Origin: Tetranychus cinnabarinus
Lineage: Eukaryota > Arthropoda > Arachnida > Trombidiformes > Tetranychidae
DNA: 64,000 nt
Assembly: GCA_022266195.1 (NCBI GenBank)
Contig: WHVY01000001.1
Coordinates: 9,982,001 to 10,046,000, forward strand
Reading direction: 5' to 3'
Position 1 is the stretch's first letter. Each line of letters opens with the position of its first letter. Shown in pieces: positions 10,325-23,200 of this stretch. The notes beneath the pieces are model-generated. The model saw only the letters and a program-made list of their open reading frames with translations. It was not told the DNA's origin and ran no database searches. Position numbers and translations under genes: made by a program.

Positions 10325-11159
10325 ACAACTCTCATTATAACAGACTCATATAATTTAATTGTATTATCATCTTCATCATCTTCATCCTCATCATTAACAA
10401 CAAAAACGAGATTTCAATGTTTCTTCTTATTATCGCTTCAACTCCTACTCCAGCTTAGTGTAAAAATATTGGCAAAATTAATTTCACTCTAAGCTTTGCT
10501 TATCATTAAAAATATAAAAGTAAAGCCTAAATTAACATCTCGTTACAATCCTTTTTGACTAAAAAAAGACAAAAATCCATTTAAATTGTTCGCCATTCAA
10601 TTCTAGTCTCTATTTAATTCATCTTTTGCCCTCTTTTATTCTTGTTTTGATCATTCAATATCAAATTTATCCAATAATTCATAATCAACATGTTCCTTCA
10701 TTTCTTTATGTGACTTACTATTAAAGGTGCTTTGTTCCTTAATTCGAATCAATTCATTAACCGTTCATTTCCAGGTTCACACTCAAATTATTTTCCATCA
10801 TTGTAATAATCAACAAAATCAGTAAACAGTTACTCCAAATGTTGATTTAAATCAAATAAATACAATATTTAAAATTCATAAAAGCTTCAGTCAAACATTT
10901 ATTTGTCAGTATAGACTTACAGTCAAACCTGAAAGTAGTATTTTAAAAACTGAACTTCAACTTATTTAAAAATGGCAACAGTTAACTAGAGTTGATGCGA
11001 TTGTAATAACCATTTGCAGGTAACAAATTGAGAACAATCATTCTTATGTTTCAAGGATGAAAACTTGTTGAACCACTTTTCGACTGTTATTTGGTTTGAA
11101 AAGTGACAATTAATTCAACAAATTTGACCACAAATTGATAAACTAATGCATAAAAACAT
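10325..11159 (+). other. TLX 3' UTR, with AATAAA, and downstream half of the duplication
   Basis: The probable polyadenylation hexamer AATAAA is at 10,855-10,860. The sequence up to 10,870 and again from about 11,056 to 11,159 is shared with 5.75-6.48 kb. The intervening ~185 bp occur only here and have no obvious transposon ends. Confidence 0.65.
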
Positions 11160-14100
11160 TTCGTTTGAAATGCATTACATTACCTAAAGAATGCTAATGA
11201 TACCTTCTTAACCCAAATGAACCTGATTAACTGAGACGCATTTTTACAAGTGATGAATTTTTCATGATCAAATGATTACCATTAACAACCTCAATTATGT
11301 TAATCATTTGATGAAATCACAAGAGGAAAATGTTTAGCTCAACTTGTTTTTCCCATTCAACAAAATTAATCAAAAAAGGCAAGTAAAATAAAAGGTTGTA
11401 AGGAAACAAAAAAAGAGACAGTTTTCAATCAATAACAGGAGCAGCAGCAACAAAAAACAAGGCATCAAACAAAATCTTACAATAAAAGCGGTACAATTGT
11501 TAACAACATTCAACTTGATTAAGATCTTGAGCTTTGATATTTTATTGACTTTGACAGTTTATTTTCACCAACGTAGCTCTTCAAACTTAATCAACATCAT
11601 CAGAAGATTCAACATGATGAAGTAAATAAGAAAGATAAAGATGAGAAGTATTATAAACGGTAAAAATGATGAAAAAAGGGAAGAAAAAAATTTGATGGAT
11701 TCAATTGGTTTTATATTAAATAGTTCCCATCAAAAACTAAAACAGTAGCAAAAATATTTGCAAAAATTCAAAGTTTGCATCAGCGGACTATTTTGCATTA
11801 TTGTCACAATTGACTAATTACGGTCGACTTAATAATTTCTACTCTTACGTTTATCAACTGACTTCGGAGTCATTTTTTTCTGAGGGTTTCCTAACCTAAC
11901 GTAACCTAGTCTAATGATTCAACGAAATGAGCCAGAGTTTAAATTTAAACTCTTTGATGACTAAAGTTGGTTTCATCTTAACAGACATTTACTAATTATC
12001 ACAAGTTATCAATAAAATCATGATAAATGTGAGCTACCTTGTGTATGAGTTATCTTGTGTATCTATACTTTTAATACTACTCAAAATGTTTGCACTTGAA
12101 GTATTTTGTTCACAAAGTCAATGCCGAAGACTCTACTTTGGCTAAAGGTTGGAGGATAGAGAATTTGGTCTTCAGGCTGTTTCATCCATTGTTTCAATTC
12201 CAAGTGTTATCTTATTTATTCATTCAATTACTCTGCCCTTTAAGTTGACTTGAATCTGATGCTTTATAGAGTCATCATGTTATCACCCATTTCTCACCAA
12301 AATTTTGACTCATAGACCATTGCGATTCAAAGCTCTTCATGTCTAACTGTAATAAAAGGTTATATATGATGATTAAAATTGATTTGATTCGAATATTTAA
12401 TTTGAAGTCAACATTTGAACAACAATTTTATAGACATATTATACTATCTTTAACCTTATACATAATACAGAGAAAGGTAATTGATAGTGATGATACTTAT
12501 TTGCATAATTATAAGATTTTCCAGTTTGGCTTTCAGCTTATTCTGTTGGTCACTTTGAAATGCTCCTCTCTTTTTGGGTGTGACTTTACTCATCCTCATT
12601 ATCCTCATCTTCATCATGATTAAAGCCTATAAAATTGTTCATGATGATGATAACAATGAGCAAATAATGAACAAAGCAAAAGTAAAGTAAAGCAAACCAA
12701 ACAAAACCAAGGAAAAAAAATGTATTCATTGAGTCGATAACAAAAGGTTAAACCTGTTTCTTTACCAGCATTACCTGATAATGATGATAATCATTTTACT
12801 CATCATCATTATTATCAATTTAAAAACAATGTAATAAACAAGGCTTATAGGCATTTGATGAAAGGAAATGATGGAAACGATTGAAATAAAGAAATCATTA
12901 ATCAAAGCAAAAAGTCGTAAAAAAGTGATGTAAAGACAGTCATTTTACTGCAGTGACAGTGACTCTGTTACCCTGACTCTGTGGCCACTTTGAGGTACAA
13001 TTAGAGCCACAAAATGGGCAAAAATGTCTGACCAGTCAAGTCAGGTAAAGTGTATAATTACAATCGACAGAAGAAGCAAGAAACAAAAAGAAAGAAAATC
13101 TTTTTTCGCTAATCAACGAAAATTTAAAGTAATCGTTTTCAGTTATCATTTAAATATCAATATGATAATGTTAATAATGGTGCAAAAAGAAAATCAAAAC
13201 TAATAATATTCATGATGATGATGAGAGTTAAATCAATTGGTTTACAATTACAGTGCCTAATGTGTATCATTAAGGATAATACAGCAACATGAATAATTAC
13301 ATTTAATTGATAAATGCTCCAAGCAAATGAATAATTTGTGCTTTTATAACAAACTGATACAAAAAACACAGCATCGTAAACGGTTAAGTAATAAATGGTA
13401 ATTTAAATATCATGATTGTAATCAGGGTAAAATGAATGTTTAACCAGTTTCAAGGGTTACAAAAGGTTTGTTTGGGTTGTTGTTTGGTTAAATTGAAAAT
13501 GTTTACAGACTCGATGATAATTGACAATCAACAATAATTGCGCTTTTAAAGCTCATCTTGATGATTGCAATTTCAATGATAAACATTTCCTTTAATATTT
13601 TTCATCTTCTAAATGAGTTTTCATGAGTTAACCTGATAAGTGATTAAATATTGTTGTATATATCCTTTGAGTGGTTACACTGATATCAATTTTTATTGGT
13701 ATGTTGAAGCTGTTCAATTTGCTTCAGGGCTTCAAGTCCGACTTGTGTTTAACTTGATATTTACTTAGGAGTGATAATTTGAGGAAAAACTTATTCCTTT
13801 GCTTTTCCCATTTACCTTTTTTCGTTTACCTGTTTTTTCATCCTTTTATGTCCATGTATTGATAAACGTTATTTTAACTTGATTAACAGCCGGGTTTAAC
13901 ATTTAAAGGTGTCATTGGTTTACCTTGTAATCTCAATCTTTGGTGGAGAGCAACATTAGCATGGTCATTAAGATGAGTGATCAATTGACCTTGCAGCTTT
14001 TACCTACCTTTACATCTTTACCTGTTAATCTGTTTATCATTTGTTTCTCTTTTTGCTCATCTAAAAAAAGATTCACATCAATTTTGGTCACTTTGTGTGA

Positions 14101-17100
14101 CCATTTTATTGCGGATAGACAAATGTTTTGCTGTTGAACCATTTCCACTATACATGATGCTATAGCAATGCTTGAGCATTTGTAGTGTCACTTGTGACGA
14201 TTGATGAGCTTGAAAAAGGTTGACATTTTATTGGGCATTTTTAATGGATTGCCAAAACTCCAATTTCAACACAAGAATAGGATGAAGCAGGAATTGACTG
14301 AGCAAAAATAAGACTTTTCATGAGCTTTGGAATTGAAGAAACATTAGCTATTATGGTTTAACAATTTTTCAGCAATGAACTACACGAGTTTCTCATCTAT
14401 TTGGCCGAAAGTATTGAGAAAATTCATTTTCATTTTCAATCACGCATTGAGTGGATTTATAAGTATTTTGAGTAAAATTCAGATTGATATGCATCTGGAC
14501 AGAATTTTAAAATTAAGATTTCTTTACATTTCACACATAAACAGTTCGAAATAGTCCTTAAGTTTCCCCAAACTGGACAATGAACATTTCATAGTTGAAA
14601 CGAGATGCAATATTAAATTAAGGTTAAGTCAATCTTCGGGAAATTTGATGATCGAGTTTTGATCTGTCGATCTTTTCTTTAATATTTGATTCGCGCTATT
14701 TTTGATCTATTTGTACAGAAATCGAAACAAACGACATTTTTCTCGAGTTTTGAATCAAGAAATAGTCAAAGTCTTGAAGCTATTAAAGGTTGCAATGTTA
14801 ATCGATTGTTGTATTCAACTTTGCGAGTGAATGCGAATGAACTAAACTGAATCAAAAATGCAACCTAAATTAAAGTTTTATCAGTCAATTATCACAACAA
14901 TAATGCAAAATAACCAGATGAAGTAAACTTCATGAACCTGGTAAACCAGATTTATGTGTGACTTCAACTTGTGTGTGTGTGTTGTATATGTGTACAATTA
15001 GCAAATTGTACAGGTGAAATTGAACATTTGACAAAATGATTTAATGATATTTAGATGTTGAAATGAGTTTAAAATGAAGTTTCCATGAGTTACAAAGTAA
15101 AGAAAAGTTGTTCCCATTTTTGTTTATTTTATTACTTCAAGTGTCAAAATGAACAAATAAATTATACGATAATTGATAATGTTACATTTGAGTTTGATGT
15201 ATTTTTAACGATCAAAATGAATGTTATAATCAAATGTTGATCATCACATATTAAGACTATCTCAAGACACTTCTTCTCTCAACTCAAGGCAAAAGCTGCA
15301 AAAATTCAAGACATTCAACAATCATGATAAGAAGGTATAATGTGAAAAAGTTCATGTTTTTACCATCATGATAGACACTTTTCCCTAAACTGATCAACTT
15401 CATCTTTCTTGGCACTTTATCAATTAACGCAATTTCAGATTGCAAATGGAGAGAAGAAGAAAAAAAACTTTTAACTTTTCAAAAGTAATAACATTATCTT
15501 TATCAACCCGAGGCCACAATTAAGCATTTAATTAACGAGTAAACATGAAACCAACCAAAGCTCTTCTCACTTTTACTTAATCTTATCTGTGATTCGGTTT
15601 CAACTCATGGTAAATGAGCTGGAAAGTCAAGTGCTAAAGTGAACAGAATAAATCATGAAAATGATATTCTGATATGAGACTTTTTAGTGTCATCAATTGT
15701 CATCATTATTGGTGGTGATTTGGTGAAATAAGAAGTAAAAATATTTTTCACTTTTCTTTACCTTTACTTGGGTTACAGCTTGACTACAATTATGGTGAAC
15801 CGGATGAAAAGGTAAACCATGAAGATGATGATGTTCATTGGCTATTGTTTCGTTTGATGAGTAACAATCAATTGGTTAAACGCGAGCACAATGATGATAC
15901 AATTGGACTGTAATTTAATCGACAATTGGTGCAGTTAAAAAATGTTGTAACAAAGGTGCAACTGGTGAAGGTGAATCACTTTGCTGATCACAAATTCAAT
16001 TCGCTTTGTTTTTTTTGCGCCGTTTTGACCTTTTCTAAAGAAACTCTTCAATTGATTTTCACTCTATTTTTAAGGTTCACTTGAGCTTGCCAAATAAATG
16101 AAACAAAAGTGGCCTTTAAAGATAACAAAAAGTTGAACCGCCGAAAAGCACCTTTTATCATTCAATTGTTACCTGACAAAAGAAGGAGATTAACAAAGTT
16201 AATAGAGAATCAAATTTTGGTGTTCATCATCATCAATTTCACTCATCATTTCACCTTGTTTCAAATATTGTCAATAACATGATAACATAATTGATTGAGC
16301 TGCAATTGATAAAGTAAATCAATATTTAAAGGATTCTGCTAGATTTGGCCTTAAATGTTAACCAAATTGTGGGGAAACAATTGAGATCAAAATAACTGTT
16401 TCATTGTATAAATGTTATACTTTTTGTCCATTTGCCAATTGTTCAAATCGAGATTTAATTCCGACTAATCCGTTTCTTGTTACAATAATAATGCAAAATT
16501 AAATTGCTAAACTCTATTGTTTTCAATAAAAGTTGATAAACTCTGAGTTTTCAGAAGAAATCTTAATCTATAAAACGTTTCATCCAATAAACGTTATCAA
16601 TTGATCAAAGTTCAAATATTTGAAAATGTTTGAAATGTTTAGTAAGATTGAATCTTTAGTCATAAGTTTATGAAAATATTTTTTAACTTTGACTAAATTT
16701 GCGTTAAATTGAACGGTTAGGTTAGGTAAATGATGAAGTCAATGGTCACAAATGGTTAAAGGCAATAGAAGACTTTCAGTAATTTTCATAATTATTGACT
16801 GTTTTTAGCCAATTATGTCATACATAAGTTATAACTACTAATGTTTTGGACTCATTTTTCAAAATTGAATTGAGACAGTTAGACTAGAGTTACAGGCCCT
16901 TAAAATAAAAATACAACTTCCAAGAATATGTTGTGTAAAAATCAGTCAACTTTGAGCAAAGTTGTGAAGTTATCATCAAGAATAAAACTCAAGGAATTTC
17001 AGATGTTTTTACACAATTTTGATCAATATCCAGTGGTTTTCCTCGATTTTTAACGATTTTTTGAGTCGTCTGTTCCAAGAATCGAACACGCGAAGATAAT

Positions 17101-20100
17101 TTCTTCATCGATTTTAGACCAAATACTATTTGCAGCTAATAGTCGAGGAGCCAATGCTATTTGGAAAATACGTTAGTAGTCCACACCTTAATATCGAAGT
17201 TATCCTTTTGAATCGATCGATGCGCAAATACTCATGATTCAGTTGCGTATACTGGTGAATGTCTCAAGTCAAAGACCATCTAAAGTATTTCTCATGTTGA
17301 TAAACTTGAAAATTTGAAGCTTCCAATTTGACCATTTCCTTGATTAACATGTAATAATTCATCCATTATCATTTCAATCATCATTTCAATATTGAATAGT
17401 GAAAAATGAAATCTCATTCAATTTTCATGGTTAATATCATTACAAAATCAATAAAATAGTCAATCACATCTACTTGATTCCCAAGCAAACCTGAAACCCA
17501 GGCGAAACCTTTTTGCCAACCAACAATGAATGATATCAAGCTAAACATTGTTTGATTAATAGTTATAAACTAGCAAAGACTAACCTTCAATTTGAAATAT
17601 AACAGATAAATCTGTTGGAAAATGAGGTTTCAATTGAAAATGAAAACAAATGATTTCAATAATCAAATGTATTAAAATAAAAGCAACAAAAGATTGAATA
17701 ACAATGTAAACATAAACGTTAATAGATAATTGAAATTAAAACATTTGCACCCAAAAAAAGCATTGAATGAAAGCTCATCAAAATGTTAACCTTTTTTGAC
17801 GTAAAAACATTTTTTATCATAAACTTCATTCCATTGATTAACTCGATATACTCGGTAATCATCAGTTTATCAAAAAATGTTATAAAAAGGATTCAGTTGC
17901 ATGGAAAGAAAATGAAGAAAAAAACCTTTCAAGGAAATAACTTTTTAGCCTTAAGGAGTTGAACAGTTTCAGTTGAACAACATGTTAACATGAAACATGA
18001 GACTGCAAGATAAAGGTTATGAACAGATATAGGTAAAGATGATGGGAAAGGTTTAAGATGATGAGGTAAAAAAAGATGGCGAAATGAAGAGAAGAGTAAA
18101 ATGAGTGAAAAGATTTAAGTAAATATCATTTGACCAGCGAGTTTAGGATTGACCAAAAGGATGAAGATGAAGATGATTGGGTTAGAAAAGGCGTGGAAAG
18201 GGAACCTATTAGAGCCAATAGAAGGGTGTAAATGAACTTGAAGAATTACAGAATTTCTTTTATTTTTTCCAGTGCCTGCAATTTTATTGATCAACTTTTG
18301 GTCAACAGTTCTGACCACGTACCTTGGCCAGATCTATATCATGAATCATCTCATTAAGAATCATCATTTTCCTCTTTCAACTTTTATTCCTTTTTCCTAA
18401 ATATTTCAAGTAATAGGATGCTGATGATGAGACAATGAACAAGGAATGAAATCAAGATTGTGAAAAGGCAATTAAATTACCTTTTCTTTTGTTTCCTTTT
18501 ACCTTCTTTCCTCCATCTTCAATTGGATGATGAAGATGAAAATTGGATCCATTTAAGCAGGTTAGTTTATATTTGATGGTGTGAATTATTTAAAAGAGCA
18601 AACCAGAAGAGAAAAGGTAAAAATGATTACTTTTCATGGTGAGATGAAGATGAAGATGGGAAAAGTAAAAGTTGAACTTTATCTTTGTTTATTAAATATA
18701 AATATCTATCTGGAAATAAGAGCATCAAATCTTGCTGCTCATCATTTTTCATCATCATGGCAATGATGAAGGTAGAGAGAGTCAATGTTTCTACCTTTCA
18801 ACTTTTCATCCATTTATAATCTGATTGTGATGTGTATAATATTTATAATATAAGTGTGTTTCTGTGTTCAGATTTTGTTCAATTTTCAAGATTGTTGTTT
18901 ACCAAATTGATTTAACTCTTGTTATTATGATTACTGTTATTATTATTATTTACTTGAAATGTGTAAACAAGTTAAATCAGTTTATCTTATTGAGTATGAT
19001 TGAATGATACTCATTGTTGTTCAGATGCAAACAGTTAACGACTTTGTTGAGTTGCTTTGCGCCTTTTCATATTTTCACCATTCGATTAGGTAAAATTAAA
19101 TCTCAATTACAATCAAGTCGAGTAGCAACAGATGAAAACATTTGCTGCTTCAACGCATCAATTCTGATCAATCGATCACTGATTGAAATGTTTCTATGAT
19201 GAGATCCTTTAGTAAATAATTCACTGATTACTTGACTTTTTCATGATCAACTCATTAGTTAATCAATAATTACTCAGGTTCGTTTTGATTTGAACGATCG
19301 AAAAAATCGAAAGAAAATTTTAAAAATTTTCGGTCCCGATTTAGAGCAACAGTCAATGGGTTTTAAATTAGTCTCGGAGACCTAATAATTGAAAGTCTTG
19401 GTTTTTCCGAAGTTGGAGTTTTGGCTTTTTAAGCTTATGATTGTTGGCTTCAAATGGCAGCTTGTTGATGCTACTGCTATTAATGTTCATTAATAGTTTT
19501 ACTGTAAATTTTGAGCCTGCTGCCAACAGACAATAGATTTTTGAGTTTAAGTTTAATTACAGTTAAGATGATAAATTATCTCGATAATAATGTTAAACCA
19601 GTGAGTTGGTTAACCATTAAAAACAGTCATTCCGTATTGTATTACAAACTGAAACATCATTATCTGTTTCAATATTTTCTGGTTTACGCACTTGTTAACT
19701 GTATTATAATGTTTCATTGCAGGCTTTTTGAACAGCTTTAATAACATTAGTCAGATAATTAGATTTAACCTTTTAAATACCATCAATATAATTTAATGGA
19801 CATTTAAAAATAAATGCCAATCAAGTAAAGCAATCTTGTATAATGGCGCACACTCATCTTTAAACTTGTGAGTTGACAAAGGTAATTAATCTTGTTTAAT
19901 TGGCTTTGTTTGTTTCAATTAGATTATTATTATTCAATTATTTAGTTTAAGTGTCTAACCCATTAGCTGGTCCATCTTTTAGTTAACTCAGTCAAATGTC
20001 AATCTGAATCAACACTTTCCTCCTTGAACTTTCAAAACCATAACACATCGTGCCAGTGTGCTGAACCAAAATGAGCCAACGTGTTAACCTTGAATTTCAA

Positions 20101-20114
20101 TCACTTAAACCGTC
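11160..20114. other. Gene-poor region downstream of TLX
   Basis: About 9 kb of AT-rich DNA with short GATGAT/CATCAT runs and a TG run near 14,967. Open frames are short and have no recognisable domain or consistent splicing. It could hold TLX regulatory elements, but nothing in the sequence alone proves that. Confidence 0.4.
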
Positions 20115-20286
20115 ATCAGACAGCTTAGTTTTACCCTACTGATCACTGAAATCTGATCAAAAGAAATCCTGCTCAGTACGAGAGAAGCCGCAGTTTCGGA
20201 AAAATGGTACATGTACCTACTTGACCGAGCATGGTACGTCGCTATCGTTCGAGAGAACACAACGCCTCTAAGTCAGAATCCCGTCA
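20115..20286 (+). rRNA. Degenerate 28S rRNA 3'-region fragment
   Basis: The stretch ACAGCTTAGTTTTACCCTAC, then CTGCTCAGTACGAGAG, then AACGCCTCTAAGTCAGAATC follows the order of 28S domain VI, including the sarcin-ricin loop neighbourhood. The loop reads AGTACGAGAGAAGCC rather than AGTACGAGAGGAACC, and the flanks are diverged. It is therefore a pseudogene fragment, not a working rRNA. The following ~200 bp may be further diverged rDNA or spacer. Confidence 0.85.
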
Positions 20287-23200
20287 TTATACGGTAACAC
20301 TGAAAATTTTACTCAGTGTAGCCATAGATGAAACTATGTTGGTGTAGGCAATATTTACCATACCCTTTGGTGGAGAGACAGCATTCAGGTTCGAGTTGAT
20401 AATAGCATCAAACCGGCCACTCCGACCATAAATTCAAAACGACTTTATGTTGATCTGCCTCAGTATAAAATGATCCGTAGACGATCCAAGGGCTTGCCAG
20501 GTGCTGTACTTGTTAGTAGAGTAGTTATCATACTACGATTTTTGATCCATTGATCCATCTATCGATCTATCGATCATCATTGATGACAATTGGAACCAAT
20601 ATAATCGATGGTTGAAACAAAATGAGCTTTTTTATAGCAACTTGCAAAGACGATTGTCTTTATAGTTATTGGTGTTAATAAGGTAATCTTGTTAAAAGTC
20701 TCAATGGGTTCTCATGGATAAAGAGTCGACGTTTGAATTGAATGTTTATTTCAAATAAAAAACGTTTGTTAAACACTGTTCATTTTGACAAACCTCAAGA
20801 GTATTGAATGCATAATGCATCATAATCATCATGTGCATTGGAATCAAGATTATCATATTCATCTTCAACATTATGCGAACAAAAGGTAGCTCATAAAAGT
20901 GAATTGGTCAGACTTGGCACATTTAATAATCAAAGTAGGAAAAGGCAGCAGATGACTAGAAAGATGAAGGGATGAAAAGAAAGACTGCAAGGAAGATGCA
21001 AAGAGAGAGGAAAAAAGTTGCTCTTTACTTGAACAAGCAAAATAGTTGAGCTTGTGCATCATCCATTCATCTTTATAAATGTCACAAGTAAAAAAAGTGG
21101 ACAATTAGTTAATGTGAATAACTATAAATGGTGGTAAACAAACTGTAGTAATAATAATCTTGCTGATCGGTGATTCGATTATCATCCAATATCAATTTGG
21201 TAAAAGTCAATATCCAGACTCTTCTTCACCCTCATCTCTTCCTTTCATCCTCATCATCCTTTACTAGCAACAAGGCAACAATCCAGGTCAACATAAAAAC
21301 CGGAAACAATCGTCTTTACATTATCAACAAGGGAATCATCATCATCCAACAAAATAAGGTAACATCAAGTTAAACATCTTTTTACTCACATCTTCATCTA
21401 ATACTGCATCCCAATAGCATCCTCCTTCAACCCTCCCTCATTCCCTCATCTCTCCTCCTTCCTAAATGTTGACTCTCACGCCTTGTTCAATAGACACCAA
21501 ACAATACAGAAACCAAAATCAACCTTTAGCCTTACACTTGTAATACTTACCTTCAACACATTCAACTTGAGAATCTTTTTTTACTCATTTTTCGAAATTG
21601 ATAACATTTTGAAACTTTTCTCAACATTATTTTAAAAGTTGATTTGAAATGAAATACTCTATTGAACCATCTATAAGAGTAACCTTATCATGAGTCTTTG
21701 CAATTCTTCCTGCCACTTATCCGGAGATACGATGATTCAATGGAAACTCAAATTCTGTATATTCTGATATTTTCATACTGAACATTTGAGTTTAAATCTC
21801 AAGTTCAAAGTCATTTGCACAAAAAAATGTACAACATTTATTATTAACATGAAATGGGATTTGAATGCTTTGAGTTTCTTTTACTTTCATTATTAGACAT
21901 GATTTGATACCAGATTTTTTTTCACTCGATTCCGATTGCGATTAGCTTCTTTTAAAGTAAAGCTCTTGATGTTTGTTTTGTCCATTTTATTATCTCTTTC
22001 TTTGTGTAAACCTATTTTAGGCTTCAATGATTTACTTTCATCATTTGATTGTGTTTAATTGAACAACAACATGAAACACTTTGATTTATTAATTTCACGG
22101 TCAACAACTTTTTTACCTTTCTTTCAAGGCAAAAGTCAACTCAGCCAATCAGTTCAACAATTAAAGGTTCATCATCAGGATATACAAATGGCATTAAGTT
22201 TATTGTCAATCTTGAACTTTGACAATAAACAGAAACGGACAATTTAACAGTCTAATGATTCTCATTGTTGAAGTTATAAAAAAGGATTGTCTATTTCAAC
22301 ATTTGCACTTCAATCAAGCCAATTACAATTCAAAGCTTTTACCCAATCGATTTGTAAATTTTTTCAACAATTTCAAGATTTACTCATTCTCGAGTTTCGA
22401 GTCAATCGATCCAGAAAACTTAAAATATTCATTCAAACGTTTCTTCGAAACCGTTGCATGTGAAATTTTGGAAGCGTACGGATGATCTTATAAGCCTTTG
22501 CTTCACTCGAATAATAATGCAAAGTAAACCAATAATGCTCACTTATGATGTCCGATATTGTTGATATCGATTGCTATAGTCAATATTGATTGAAAATCAA
22601 TTTAAACAACGAAAAAGATTTTCTAAATTTTAGTAAAAATCGATCAGTCGGGACACTTTTTTGTCCGATTCTGAGAAAATGCTGGTAATAATATCTTAAT
22701 AGCTTTTTTCAGAGAAAAAATGAGAACTTTTTGAATGAAAAATACAAATGATAATAAATTAAAGGCCACAACTGGGTTCTCAGAATTCCAGTTCGGTCAC
22801 TCTTGACTCGATCCATCTCGAGTATGAAGAAAGCCGTAGTAAATTTTTATTCAATTTTCATGGATTTGCAGCCTTAATAAATATCCAAAATTACGAATCG
22901 AAATTGTGCCGAGAGCGAAAAAGCGCAACTTTTCAATTCGACAGCTTAATTAGCTCAATTGGCAATCAACTCTTCAATAGATGAAGATGACAGTTTTGTC
23001 AGCGCACAACTAATCAATAGTTTAAAAGGTAAATGTAATAATAATAGTAGCACTGAAAGTTTACTGTAAACATGATGTTACGTGTGTTAACAGGTAAGCA
23101 CAAGAAATAACCAAAAGTAACAATTGAGTTAAAAGGAAAGCAAAAAAAGTTAAACAAGTAAAAGATGAAGATGAAGAGTCAAAAAAACATGATTCAATTG

